Source of the DNA: Nocardia mexicana NBRC 108244
GTDB taxonomy: Bacteria > Actinomycetota > Actinomycetes > Mycobacteriales > Mycobacteriaceae
Direction: 5' to 3'
DNA length: 64,000 bases
Assembly: GCF_001613165.1 (NCBI RefSeq)
Contig: NZ_BDBV01000086.1
Location: 1-64,000, forward strand
The notes under the pieces are model-generated. The model saw only the letters and a list, made by a program, of their open reading frames with translations. It was not told where the DNA came from and searched no databases. A program made the position numbers and the translations under genes. Each line of letters starts with the position of its first letter. Position 1 is the first letter of the stretch. Shown in pieces: positions 18,251-27,400 of the stretch.

Positions 18251-18702
18251 ACAGAATCGAAGTGGTACAGGAGTTGGCGGTGGCGCCGCCGCAGCTGTAT
18301 TCGATCATCTCCGATACCGATTCGTGGGGCGATTGGTTCACCCTGCACGACCGGTTCCTCGAGCAGCCGCCCGAACAGCTACAGCTGAATTCCCGCCTGG
18401 TGCAGGCCATTCGGGTGATGGGCATGTCGCACACCGTGGAGCTGACGGTCACCGAGTTCCGCCCGCCGATCCGGCTGACCCTGTCCGGGCGCGGCACCGG
18501 CGGGATGACCTGCGATTTCGAATTCGGGATCGAGCGCAGCCCGGCCGGTACGACGCTGTCGATCTCCGGCGTCTTCGAGGGGCCGATGCTCAACGCGCAG
18601 CTGTCGCGGATCGTCGAGGAGGACGGCCGCACCCAGCTGACCGCCTCGCTCGACCGGCTCTCGACGCTGGCCGCGGCGCGCACCCCCGGCCCCGGCCGGT
18701 AG
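18247..18702 (+). CDS. SRPBCC (START-like) family protein
   Basis: 151 residues with the pattern of the polyketide cyclase/SRPBCC hydrophobic-ligand fold: an N-terminal strand (MNRIEVVQELAVAPPQLYSI), the helix with DTDSWGDWFTLHDRF (the W-x-x-W segment typical of Polyketide_cyc2), a set of strands, and a long C-terminal helix. Members bind or act on lipids and polyketides; this one could hold the growing or released acyl chain. Overlaps the previous stop by four bases and is followed by the TANGO2-like gene after 17 bases. The exact role is unknown; with a fully reduced product, aromatic cyclisation is unlikely. Confidence 0.8.
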   Translation: MNRIEVVQELAVAPPQLYSIISDTDSWGDWFTLHDRFLEQPPEQLQLNSRLVQAIRVMGMSHTVELTVTEFRPPIRLTLSGRGTGGMTCDFEFGIERSPAGTTLSISGVFEGPMLNAQLSRIVEEDGRTQLTASLDRLSTLAAARTPGPGR

Positions 18703-18719
18703 CGACCTGGTGTGCGGTC

Positions 18720-19556
18720 ATGTGCCTGGTATTGATCGGCTGGCGCGCCCATCCGGACTACCGCCTGATCGTGGCGGCCAACCGGGACGAATTCCACGCG
18801 CGCAGAACGGAACCGCTGCGTCGGTGGCCCGAGCGGCCGACCCTGCTGGCCGGGCGCGACCTGGACTCCGGCACCTCGGCGCCGGGCGTGTGGGCGGGGC
18901 TGTCGAACGCCCCGGGCGATCGCCGTTTCGCGGCGGTCACCAACGTTCGCGGTCCGGGCGAATCGCGGGCGGGCGCGCGGTCGCGGGGTGTGCTCGCGCG
19001 GGAATTCCTGTGCGCCCAGCGCGCCGATCCGCAGGACTTCATCCGCGGGGCCATCACCGCACGCGACATCTACAACGGCTACAACCTGATCGTCTCGGAT
19101 CTGCGGCAACTGTGGTGGTGCAGCAATCGCGGCACCGTCCCCGCCCGAGCGCTGGAGCCGGGCTTCCACGGCCTGGCCAACGACGCGCACCTGCGGTCCG
19201 GGGACGGCTCGCGGCACCCGCCCTCACCGAAGGTGGAGCGCGGGCTGGATGCGTTGCGGCGCACGGTCGAATCCGGCCCGGACGACCTGGACGGCTACTT
19301 CTCCCTGCTCGCCGACCGCACACCCGCACCGGACGACCAACTCCCGGATACGGGGATGTCGCCCGGGATCGAACGCCTGGCCTCGGCCCGCTTCCTCGCC
19401 AATCCGCTGTACGGAACCCGCAGCAGCACAGTGCTTCTCGTCCGCGAGGACGGCTCGTTCGCGATGGTCGAGCGATCCTTCGACCGCCTCGGCGATCCGA
19501 CCGGCGAGGCCCGTCTCGCCGACGCCGCCCTCGACCGCACGGGAGGTGACCGGTGA
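18720..19556 (+). CDS. NRDE/TANGO2 family protein
   Basis: 278 residues starting MCLVLIGWRAHPDYRLIVAA followed by NRDEF, the defining motif of the NRDE (DUF833, TANGO2) family. The family is thought to have an Ntn-hydrolase-like fold with Cys2 as possible nucleophile, and Cys2 is present here. Eukaryotic TANGO2 is linked to lipid and acyl-CoA/heme homeostasis, but no bacterial reaction is firmly established. In this operon it may hydrolyse or transfer an acyl intermediate, and it is one candidate for releasing the chain from the ACP; that is inference. No strong ribosome site before ATG 18720; the stop overlaps the ligase start (GTGA). Confidence 0.85.
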   Translation: MCLVLIGWRAHPDYRLIVAANRDEFHARRTEPLRRWPERPTLLAGRDLDSGTSAPGVWAGLSNAPGDRRFAAVTNVRGPGESRAGARSRGVLAREFLCAQRADPQDFIRGAITARDIYNGYNLIVSDLRQLWWCSNRGTVPARALEPGFHGLANDAHLRSGDGSRHPPSPKVERGLDALRRTVESGPDDLDGYFSLLADRTPAPDDQLPDTGMSPGIERLASARFLANPLYGTRSSTVLLVREDGSFAMVERSFDRLGDPTGEARLADAALDRTGGDR

Positions 19557-21226
19557 GCAGATTCATCGACGCCGTCTTCGGCACCGGCCCGGCGCTCGGC
19601 CGCGGAATCGTTGTCGGAGAGCCGGATACGCCCACCCGGATCGCCTGGTCGGAGGTCACCGAGACGGCCCGCGAGCTGGCCGGTGGGCTGGCCGCGCTCG
19701 GCGTCGGGCGCGGCGACCGGGTGGCCGTTCTGGTCCGCGCGCCCGCCGAGGCCGCACCGCTGGTGCAGGCGGTGTGGCTGCGCGGGGCGGCCGTCACGAT
19801 GCTGCAGCAGCCGACGCCGCGCACCGACCACACCCACTGGCTGCACGCCACGCTCGGCATGCTCGACGCGATCGATGCCCGGCTGGTGCTGGCCGGTTTG
19901 TCGTTCCTGTCGGTGGTGCCGTCGCTGGCCGCGGCGGGTATCCACACCGTCGCCACGGCGGATCTGAGCGGCGGGCGCCCCGCCGGGCCGGTCGGCTGCG
20001 CGGAGGGCGATATCGCGCTGCTACAGCTCAGCTCCGGATCGACCGGAACGCCGAAGGCCGTTGCCATCACCCACGAGAACCTGCACCACAACTGGTCGGC
20101 CATGACCGAGGTGTACGGATTCACCCCGGAACACGACACCATGGTCAGCTGGCTGCCACTGTTCCACGACTTCGGCATGATCGCCTTTCTCGCCGGGCCC
20201 ATGCAGTCGGGTATGGACACCGTGTGCGTGACACCCGCGGAATTTCTCGCCGCCCCCGCCGTCTGGCCCGAACTGCTCACCAGGTACCGGGCCACGTTCA
20301 CCGGCAGCCCCAACTTCGGATACGCGATGCTGGCGCGCACGCTGGCGGCCGCCCCGGCCGGGGCCTACGACCTGTCCGCCCTGCGGATCGCCCTGAACGG
20401 CGGCGAACCCATCGACCCGGCCACGGTGCGCGCGCTCACCGATGCCGGGGCCCGATTCGGCTTACGCCCCGGCGCCGTGGCCATGGGATACGGGATGGCC
20501 GAGGCCACGCTCGTCGTCGCGCTCACCCGCCCCGGCGAGACGGCCCGCATCGAGACCGTGGATGCGGACCGCCTCGAAACCGAGGGCAGCGCCCGGCCCG
20601 CGGTGCTGCGAACCGCGCGGCGCACAAGGGAATTCGTCGCGGTCGGCCGTCCCGTACCGGGCATGGGCGTGCGAGTGGTGGACGAGACCGGAACCCGGTT
20701 GCCCGCCCGCACCGTCGGCGAGTTCCAGGTGCGCGGCGGCGCGGTGACCCACCGCTACCGCACCGCCGCGGGCTGGCAGGATGCCCGCGACCGCTCCGGC
20801 TGGCTGGCCACCGGCGACCTCGGCTATCTCACCGACACCGGCGAGGCGGTGGTCTGCGGGCGCCGCAAGGACACCATCATCGTGGCCGGGCGCAATATCT
20901 TTCCGACCGAGGTGGAGCGGATCGCCGGGCGGGTCGGCGGCGTGCGGGCGGGCAATGCGGCGGCGATACGGCTGTCCCCGGCCGAGGGGCGCGAACATTT
21001 CGCCGTCATCGTGGAGTCCCGCCTGCACGACGACGCCGCCGAGGCCGAGCGCATCGGCGCGGAGGTGGCCCGCCGGGTACGCGACGATATCGGCGTCGCG
21101 CCGCGCCAGGTGCTCGTCGTCGCGCCGGGGACGCTGCCCAAGACGCCGTCGGGCAAGCTGCGCCGGTCGGCGGCGGCGGTCCTGCTCGCGCCGGATCCGG
21201 CCGAACCGGCGAGCGAGGTGCGGTGA
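19553..21226 (+). CDS. Fatty acyl-AMP ligase (FadD/FAAL-like)
   Basis: 557 residues of the adenylate-forming superfamily. Motifs in order: LLQLSSGSTGTPKAVAITH (P-loop, about 155-175), SWLPLFHDFGMI (about 200, typical of FAALs), GYGMAEATLV, TGDLGYL, GRRKDTIIVAGRNIFPTEVE, and the catalytic lysine in LPKTPSGKLRR near the C-terminus. FAALs activate a fatty acid as acyl-AMP and pass it to an ACP or KS, the role of FadD28 next to mas. Here it should supply the PKS starter. The FAAL-specific insertion that separates these from acyl-CoA ligases cannot be verified by eye. GTG start with GGGAGGTG upstream; it overlaps its neighbours on both sides. Confidence 0.88.
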   Translation: MSRFIDAVFGTGPALGRGIVVGEPDTPTRIAWSEVTETARELAGGLAALGVGRGDRVAVLVRAPAEAAPLVQAVWLRGAAVTMLQQPTPRTDHTHWLHATLGMLDAIDARLVLAGLSFLSVVPSLAAAGIHTVATADLSGGRPAGPVGCAEGDIALLQLSSGSTGTPKAVAITHENLHHNWSAMTEVYGFTPEHDTMVSWLPLFHDFGMIAFLAGPMQSGMDTVCVTPAEFLAAPAVWPELLTRYRATFTGSPNFGYAMLARTLAAAPAGAYDLSALRIALNGGEPIDPATVRALTDAGARFGLRPGAVAMGYGMAEATLVVALTRPGETARIETVDADRLETEGSARPAVLRTARRTREFVAVGRPVPGMGVRVVDETGTRLPARTVGEFQVRGGAVTHRYRTAAGWQDARDRSGWLATGDLGYLTDTGEAVVCGRRKDTIIVAGRNIFPTEVERIAGRVGGVRAGNAAAIRLSPAEGREHFAVIVESRLHDDAAEAERIGAEVARRVRDDIGVAPRQVLVVAPGTLPKTPSGKLRRSAAAVLLAPDPAEPASEVR

Positions 21227-22173
21227 TGGGCAGCCTGCTGGCGGTCTCGGACCTGCACGTCGGCCATCCGGGCAATCGCGCCGTCGCCGAGGCCGTCGAA
21301 CCGGCGGCCCCCGACGACTGGCTGATCGTGGCCGGGGATGTCGCGGAGAAGGTCGCCGACATCCGGTGGGCGCTGACCCTGCTACGCAGCCGCTTCGAAC
21401 GCGTGCTCTGGACGCCCGGGAACCACGAATTGTGGACCACCGCAACCGATCCTGTGCAGCTGCGCGGCGACCACCGCTACCGGTACCTGGTCGAGATGTG
21501 CCGCGACCTCGACGTGCTCACGCCGGAGGACGACTATCCGGTGTGGCGCGGCGCGGGCGGCCCCGCCGTGGTCGCGCCGCTGTTCGTCCTGTACGACTAC
21601 AGCTTCCTGCCGCGCGGCGCCCGCGACCGTGCCGAGGGGCTGGCGATCGCGGAGCAGCACCGCGCCGTCGCGACCGACGAATACCTGATGCATCCCGACC
21701 CGCACCGCGATATCGCACAGTGGTGCGCGGATCGGGTGCACTACACCGAAACCCGGCTGGCGGCGGTGGACGAGAACGTCCCGCTGATCCTGGTGAACCA
21801 CTATCCGCTGGTGCGGGAGCCGACGAGACTGCTGTTCCCGCAACAGTTCTCGATGTGGTGCGGCACCGAGCGCACGGCGCAGTGGCATCGGCGCTACCGG
21901 GCGGCGTGCGTGGTGTACGGCCACCTGCACATCCGGCGGGCCGACACCTTCGACGGCGTCCGGTTCGAGGAGGTGTCGGTGGGCTATCCGCGCGAATGGC
22001 GGCGGCACGGACTACCCGATCCGCTGCTGCGCCGGATCCTGCCGCCTCCGCCGCCCACCGCACCGGAGGCGGGTGAGACCTGGCTCGCCACCCACCTGCG
22101 CCGGGCGATCGTCGCCACGATGTCGGCGGTCTCGACGCCGCGGCCCCACCGCTCCCCGGCCGACGGCCCCTGA
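21226..22173 (+). CDS. Metallophosphoesterase, PptH-like (phosphopantetheinyl hydrolase)
   Basis: 315 residues with a full dinuclear metallophosphoesterase site: SDLHVGH, GDV, GNHELW, NHYP and GHLH. The sequence between motifs (APDDWLIVAGDVAEKVADIR, LYDYSFLP, FEEVSVGYPREWRR) looks very close to what I remember of M. tuberculosis PptH (Rv2795c), which removes 4-prime-phosphopantetheine from acyl carrier proteins. If so, this enzyme would switch the PKS ACP back to the apo form. The start overlaps the ligase stop by one base (TGATG), so it is a true operon member. No phosphopantetheinyl transferase is present in the window; in M. tuberculosis pptH is beside pptT. The C-terminal 50 residues are proline-rich. 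Confidence 0.85.
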   Translation: MGSLLAVSDLHVGHPGNRAVAEAVEPAAPDDWLIVAGDVAEKVADIRWALTLLRSRFERVLWTPGNHELWTTATDPVQLRGDHRYRYLVEMCRDLDVLTPEDDYPVWRGAGGPAVVAPLFVLYDYSFLPRGARDRAEGLAIAEQHRAVATDEYLMHPDPHRDIAQWCADRVHYTETRLAAVDENVPLILVNHYPLVREPTRLLFPQQFSMWCGTERTAQWHRRYRAACVVYGHLHIRRADTFDGVRFEEVSVGYPREWRRHGLPDPLLRRILPPPPPTAPEAGETWLATHLRRAIVATMSAVSTPRPHRSPADGP

Positions 22174-22216
22174 TCCCGTGCGCCCCAGCCCCACTCGTGT
22201 CACCGGAGGTACCGGA

Positions 22217-23584
22217 ATGCAACAGCTCTTCGACGCCGTACTGGCAGGCGTCCGCACACCCGAGGACATCGCGAATACCCCACTGCCCCAGCACTACCGA
22301 GCGGTCACGCTGCATCGCGAGGACGTGGGCATGTTCGCGGATCAGGACAGCGCCGACAAGGATCCGCGCAAATCCGTGCACATCGACGAGGTCCCCGTGC
22401 CCGAACTGGGACCGGGCGAGGCACTGGTCGCGGTCATGGCCGGGGCCATCAATTACAACACCGTCTGGAGCGCGCTGTTCGAACCGCTGCCCACCTTCGA
22501 CTTCCTGACCCGCTACGGCCGCACCTCGGCGCTCGCCGCCCGCCACGACCTGCCGTATCACGTCATCGGTTCGGACCTGGCGGGGGTGGTGCTGCGCACC
22601 GGCGACGGCGTCACCGCGTGGCATCCCGGCGACGAGGTGGTCGCGCACTGCCTCAGCGTCGAACTGGAGGCGGCCGACGGCCACAACGACACCATGCTCG
22701 ATCCGGCACAGCGCATCTGGGGATACGAGACGAATTTCGGCGGCCTCGCCGAGCTGGCGCTGGTGAAGTCCAATCAGCTGATGCCCAAGGCCCCGCACCT
22801 GACCTGGGAGGAGGCCGCGTCCCCCGGCCTGGTCAACTCGACCGCCTACCGCCAGCTCGTTTCCGGCAACGGGGCCGCGATGAAACTCGGTGACAGCGTG
22901 CTGATCTGGGGCGCCGCGGGCGGATTGGGCTCGTTCGCCACGCAATTGGTGCTCGCCGCCGGGGCCACCCCGATCTGCGTGGTGTCCTCGCCGGACAAGG
23001 CCCGAATATGCCGGGCGATGGGCGCGCAGGCCATTATCGACCGGACCGCGGAGGGCTTCCGGTTCTGGTCCGACGGCCACCAGAACTACCGCGAATCCAA
23101 GCGATTCGGGCGATATGTCCGCGAACTGACCGGCGGCGACGATGTCGACATCGTCTTCGAACATCCGGGCCGGGAGACCTTCGGCACCTCGGTGCTGGTG
23201 GCCCGCCGCGGCGGCAGCATCGTCACCTGCGCGTCGACCAGCGGGTTCGTGCACGAATACGACAACCGGTATCTGTGGATGAGCCTGAAGCGCATCATCG
23301 GCTCTCATTTCGCCAACTACCGGGAGGCATGGGAGGCCAACCGGCTCATCGCGAAGGGCCGCATCCATCCCACGGTGTCGGTCGTCTACCCGCTCACCGA
23401 AACCGCGCAGGGCATCCTCGACGTGCGTCGCAACACCCATCAGGGCAAGGTCGCCATCCGCTGCCTGGCCCCGGCGGAAGGGCTCGGCGTGCGCGATACC
23501 GCACTGCGCGAGCGGCATCTGGCCGCCATCAACCGCTTCCGCGCGGACCCCGCGACAGGCAATGACGAAGGCGGACCCCGATGA
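22217..23584 (+). CDS. Crotonyl-CoA carboxylase/reductase
   Basis: 455 residues of the zinc-independent MDR branch that reductively carboxylates enoyl-CoAs with NADPH and CO2. Family-diagnostic stretches include NYNTVWSALFEP, WGYETNFGGLAELALVKSNQ, LIWGAAGGLGS (NADPH loop), SPDKARICRAMGAQAIIDR, FEHPGRETFG and the near-invariant DNRYLWMSLKRIIGSHFANY. It converts crotonyl-CoA to ethylmalonyl-CoA, and longer 2-enoyl-CoAs to alkylmalonyl-CoAs in some clusters. Placed here it most likely makes the extender unit of the PKS, whose AT has a VAGH box. ATG 22217 has CCGGAGGT upstream; the stop overlaps a possible start of the next gene. Confidence 0.93.
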   Translation: MQQLFDAVLAGVRTPEDIANTPLPQHYRAVTLHREDVGMFADQDSADKDPRKSVHIDEVPVPELGPGEALVAVMAGAINYNTVWSALFEPLPTFDFLTRYGRTSALAARHDLPYHVIGSDLAGVVLRTGDGVTAWHPGDEVVAHCLSVELEAADGHNDTMLDPAQRIWGYETNFGGLAELALVKSNQLMPKAPHLTWEEAASPGLVNSTAYRQLVSGNGAAMKLGDSVLIWGAAGGLGSFATQLVLAAGATPICVVSSPDKARICRAMGAQAIIDRTAEGFRFWSDGHQNYRESKRFGRYVRELTGGDDVDIVFEHPGRETFGTSVLVARRGGSIVTCASTSGFVHEYDNRYLWMSLKRIIGSHFANYREAWEANRLIAKGRIHPTVSVVYPLTETAQGILDVRRNTHQGKVAIRCLAPAEGLGVRDTALRERHLAAINRFRADPATGNDEGGPR

Positions 23585-23655
23585 CTCGAAACACCTTGGC
23601 GAACAAGGCGTTACGGATACACTGGCGAAAGTGTCTCAGACAAGGGGGTGCGCCC

Positions 23656-24162
23656 GTGCAGGACGCGACAATCCATCGGTGCGGCCGCCTGCTCGCCGCC
23701 GCGGCGGCCGCGCTGCTGCTGGCGGGCGCGGGATGCGGTGACCCGCAGCCGCCCTCGCCGCCGAAGACGTCCAAGGCCACGACCCAGGCCGCCGACCAGC
23801 CGCCGCTGCCGGTGCCCTCGGCGGGTGACCTCAATGCCGGATTCGTGCTGGCACTGGATCCGGGCACGCGCCCGGAACTGAAGGCCGGGGCCATCGAGGG
23901 CACCGATATCGATCCCGCGCTGCCGGAGCGACTCACGGACGCCGCGAAGGGCAACAACGTACAGATGACCGTGACGGAGGTCCAATATGTCGGCGACGGC
24001 GTCCTCAACGCGCTGGCCGACCTGACGGTGAACGGCCGGCCGATCGAGGGCAAGACGACGATCCCCTTCGTCGCCGCCGGCGGCCGCTGGAAGCTGCAGA
24101 AGGCGTGGGTCTGCCAGATGCTGGCCACCGCGAACCTGCAGTCGCCCGCCTGTCCGGTCTGA
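23656..24162 (+). CDS. Secreted Mtb12/CFP-2-like protein
   Basis: 168 residues from GTG 23656 (AAGGGGG upstream); an earlier ATG at 23581 overlaps the previous stop but gives an odd 25-residue extension. The N-terminus has a signal peptide (RCGRLLAAAAAALLLAGAGC); the cysteine suggests a lipoprotein, although Gly at -3 is not a good lipobox. A proline-rich linker follows, then a ~110-residue domain (LPVPSAGDLNAGFVLALDPG, GTDIDPALPERLTDAAKGNN, WVCQM) matching the pattern of the low-molecular-weight antigen Mtb12 of mycobacteria. It is likely extracytoplasmic and, encoded beside an ABC exporter, may accept or carry the lipid product. This role is inference. Confidence 0.78.
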   Translation: MQDATIHRCGRLLAAAAAALLLAGAGCGDPQPPSPPKTSKATTQAADQPPLPVPSAGDLNAGFVLALDPGTRPELKAGAIEGTDIDPALPERLTDAAKGNNVQMTVTEVQYVGDGVLNALADLTVNGRPIEGKTTIPFVAAGGRWKLQKAWVCQMLATANLQSPACPV

Positions 24163-24163
24163 T

Positions 24164-26677
24164 ATGCCCTCCCCCACGCCCGTGCGCGCGCGGCTGGACC
24201 GCTGGCGCGTGTTCAGCGTGCGCGAGCTGCTGCTGCATCCGGGCCGCACCGTCGCCGCGGTGCTGGTGATGGCGGTCTCGGCCAGCTTTCTCGTTGCGGT
24301 GCTGGCGATTTCGGGCTCACTGTCGGGCACGGTGCGACAGCTCGCCGACAGCGTCGCGGGCGATGCCGCGCTCGAGGTGTCCGGCATCACCGCCTCCGGA
24401 TTCGACGCCCGCCTGGCCGAGGACGTCGCCGCGGTGCCGGGCGTCGCCGCGGCCGTGCCGATGATCCGAGCCCAGGCGACCACAGACTCCGGCCCGGCCA
24501 TGCTGATCGGCACCGACGCCTCGGCGGCGCAGCTGGACAGCGCCCTGCGCGACGCCGTCGACCGGCAGCTCGCCGCCCTGGTGTCGGCGCCGAACAGCGT
24601 GCTCACCGGCCCCGCGCTGAATCATCCGCAGGGCACGTCGATACGGGTGGGCGACGGCCGGGTCACCGTCGCCGGGGCACTGGCCGGGGCGTCGGCCGGG
24701 CGGATCAACGACGGCCACTACGTACTGGCTCCGCTGCCGCTGGCGCAGCGGCTGACCGGGCGCACCGGACACCTGGACGCGGTGCTGGTGACACTGCGGC
24801 CCGGCGCCGACCCCGCCGCGGTCCGAGCGGGGGTCACCGATGTCGTGGCCGGGCGGGCCGTGGTCGGCGATCCACTGCAGCGAACGGCCCAGACCGGCAA
24901 CGGAATTCGCATCGTGCAGTACATGACGCTGATGGGCGCGACCGTCGCCTTCGTGGTCGCGGCGTTCCTCATCTACACGGTCATGACCATGGCGGTCAGC
25001 CGCCGCCGGGCCACGCTGTCGATGCTGCGCGCGATCGGCGGGCGGCGGACGACGCTGGTGTCGAACCTGCTCGCCGAGTCGGCGGTGCTGGGGTTGATCG
25101 GCGGCCTGCTCGGGGCCGGGCTCGGCGTCGCGATGGGCATGGTGGCGGTCTCCAGCCTGCCGACGGTACTGCTGCAGGCGGTCCAGGCGCGGCTCGAATT
25201 CTTCCTGCCGTGGTATGCCGTCCCGCTCGCCGTGCTGGCGTCGGTGGCCACCACGACCGCCGCGGCCGCGATGGCCGCGCATCAGATCTACAAGGTGTCT
25301 CCCGTGGAGGCGCTGGCCCCCGCCGAGGCGGCGTCGACCACCGGCATCCCGCGCTGGCTGCGGTTCGCCGGGCTGGCGGGGGCGGGCGCGCTGGTGGCGG
25401 TGGCCTACGCGATCCGTGCCGTCCGGCCCGGCGAACTCGTCGCCTCCGCCGCGGCGTTCGCGCTGTTCTTCGGCGCGGGAATGGCGTTGTGCCTGGGCCT
25501 GACCGAGCCGATCATCGCCGCCACCGCCGCCGTCGCCCGGCTCTTCCGGGCCCCGGGGGAACTCGCGGCGACGACGGTGCACCGCTCCCGCATCCGCGTC
25601 TGGGCGACCCTCATGACGGTCTTCATGGCGGTGGCGATGACGGTCACGATCACCGGGGCCAACCGGGACCTGCTGACGGCGGCGCGCGACTCCCTCGCCC
25701 CGCTCGGGCAGGCCGATCTCGTCGTGTCGACGAACCCACCCGGCGAACTCCCGCTCGGTCCGCGACTGCCGGATTCGCTTGCGGGACAACTGGCCCGGGC
25801 GCCCGGCGTGGAGCGCGTGGTCGAGGGGCAGACGGCGTTCGCCGGAATCGGCGATGTCAAGGTGCTGCTGGTCGGTCTCGGCGCGGGCACCTCCGATCCG
25901 CTGTATCACGTGGTGAGCGAACAGGTTCGGTCGGATCTGTTGGCGGGCCGCGGGGTCGTGCTGTCCCGCGACCTCGGTACGGCCCTGCATGTCGGCGCCG
26001 GTGATGTGCTGCCGCTGCAGACCCCGACGGGTGTGCGGCCCGTTCGAGTGCTGGAGCTGGTGTCCTACCTGTCGGTGCTGACCGGCACGATCGGCATGGA
26101 TATCGGGCAGATGCGAAGCTGGTTCGACCTTCCCGGCTCGACGACGATGCAGATCGATGCCGTCCCCGGCACCGACCCGGGGGCGCTGGAGCGGGCCGTG
26201 CGCGCGGCGGCCCCGCCCGACGCGCACGTCTACACCGGCGCGCAGGCGCTCGAGGGTGTGCAGGGTTCGGTCCGGCAGGGTGGCGCGGTCGCCAATGCGC
26301 TGTGGGTGATCGTCGTGCTGATTTCCGCTGTGGCGCTGTTGAATACGCTCACGCTGTCGGTGCTGGAACGACGGCGCGAGATCGGCGTGCTGCGCGCGAT
26401 CGGCACCACCCGGCGGTTCGCGCTGCGCATGGTGCTCGCCGAGGCGGCCGGAATCGGGTTGATCGGCGGGCTCATCGGTCTGGGCTTCGGCGTTGCGGCG
26501 CAATACTTCTACGACTCGGTGACGCCGGGCATCCTGCATTTCGACGTGCCCTACCGCCCCGGCCCGTCGGCGATCGGCTTCGCGGCCGCCGCCCTGCTGC
26601 TGAGCCTGCTCGGCTCGATTCCCCCGGCGGTGCGCGCCGGTCGCATCGCCATCATCGAGGCCATCGAGGTCGGCTAG
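24164..26677 (+). CDS. FtsX/MacB-type ABC transporter permease
   Basis: 837 residues with two FtsX domains. A first membrane segment (AAVLVMAVSASFLVAVLAIS, about 30-50) is followed by a ~200-residue extracytoplasmic domain, a membrane bundle at about 250-500, a second extracytoplasmic domain, and C-terminal membrane segments at about 710-830. The hallmark (R)RRxxxxxLRAIG appears twice (RRRATLSMLRAIGG and RRREIGVLRAIGTTRR), so the protein is a duplicated MacB/LolC-like unit. Such transporters extract lipids or peptides from the membrane by a pulling motion rather than channel transport. With the ATPase immediately downstream and the Mtb12-like protein upstream it is the probable export route for the polyketide lipid. 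ATG 24164, one base after the previous stop. Confidence 0.92.
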   Translation: MPSPTPVRARLDRWRVFSVRELLLHPGRTVAAVLVMAVSASFLVAVLAISGSLSGTVRQLADSVAGDAALEVSGITASGFDARLAEDVAAVPGVAAAVPMIRAQATTDSGPAMLIGTDASAAQLDSALRDAVDRQLAALVSAPNSVLTGPALNHPQGTSIRVGDGRVTVAGALAGASAGRINDGHYVLAPLPLAQRLTGRTGHLDAVLVTLRPGADPAAVRAGVTDVVAGRAVVGDPLQRTAQTGNGIRIVQYMTLMGATVAFVVAAFLIYTVMTMAVSRRRATLSMLRAIGGRRTTLVSNLLAESAVLGLIGGLLGAGLGVAMGMVAVSSLPTVLLQAVQARLEFFLPWYAVPLAVLASVATTTAAAAMAAHQIYKVSPVEALAPAEAASTTGIPRWLRFAGLAGAGALVAVAYAIRAVRPGELVASAAAFALFFGAGMALCLGLTEPIIAATAAVARLFRAPGELAATTVHRSRIRVWATLMTVFMAVAMTVTITGANRDLLTAARDSLAPLGQADLVVSTNPPGELPLGPRLPDSLAGQLARAPGVERVVEGQTAFAGIGDVKVLLVGLGAGTSDPLYHVVSEQVRSDLLAGRGVVLSRDLGTALHVGAGDVLPLQTPTGVRPVRVLELVSYLSVLTGTIGMDIGQMRSWFDLPGSTTMQIDAVPGTDPGALERAVRAAAPPDAHVYTGAQALEGVQGSVRQGGAVANALWVIVVLISAVALLNTLTLSVLERRREIGVLRAIGTTRRFALRMVLAEAAGIGLIGGLIGLGFGVAAQYFYDSVTPGILHFDVPYRPGPSAIGFAAAALLLSLLGSIPPAVRAGRIAIIEAIEVG

Positions 26678-26695
26678 TCCGGGAAAGGTAAAGGC

Positions 26696-27396
<701 letters not shown>

Positions 27397-27400
<4 letters not shown>

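Noticed and set aside
18247..18702. SRPBCC protein as an aromatic polyketide cyclase.
   Set aside because: The PKS is fully reducing, so no poly-keto chain to aromatise is expected; the fold also serves general lipid binding.
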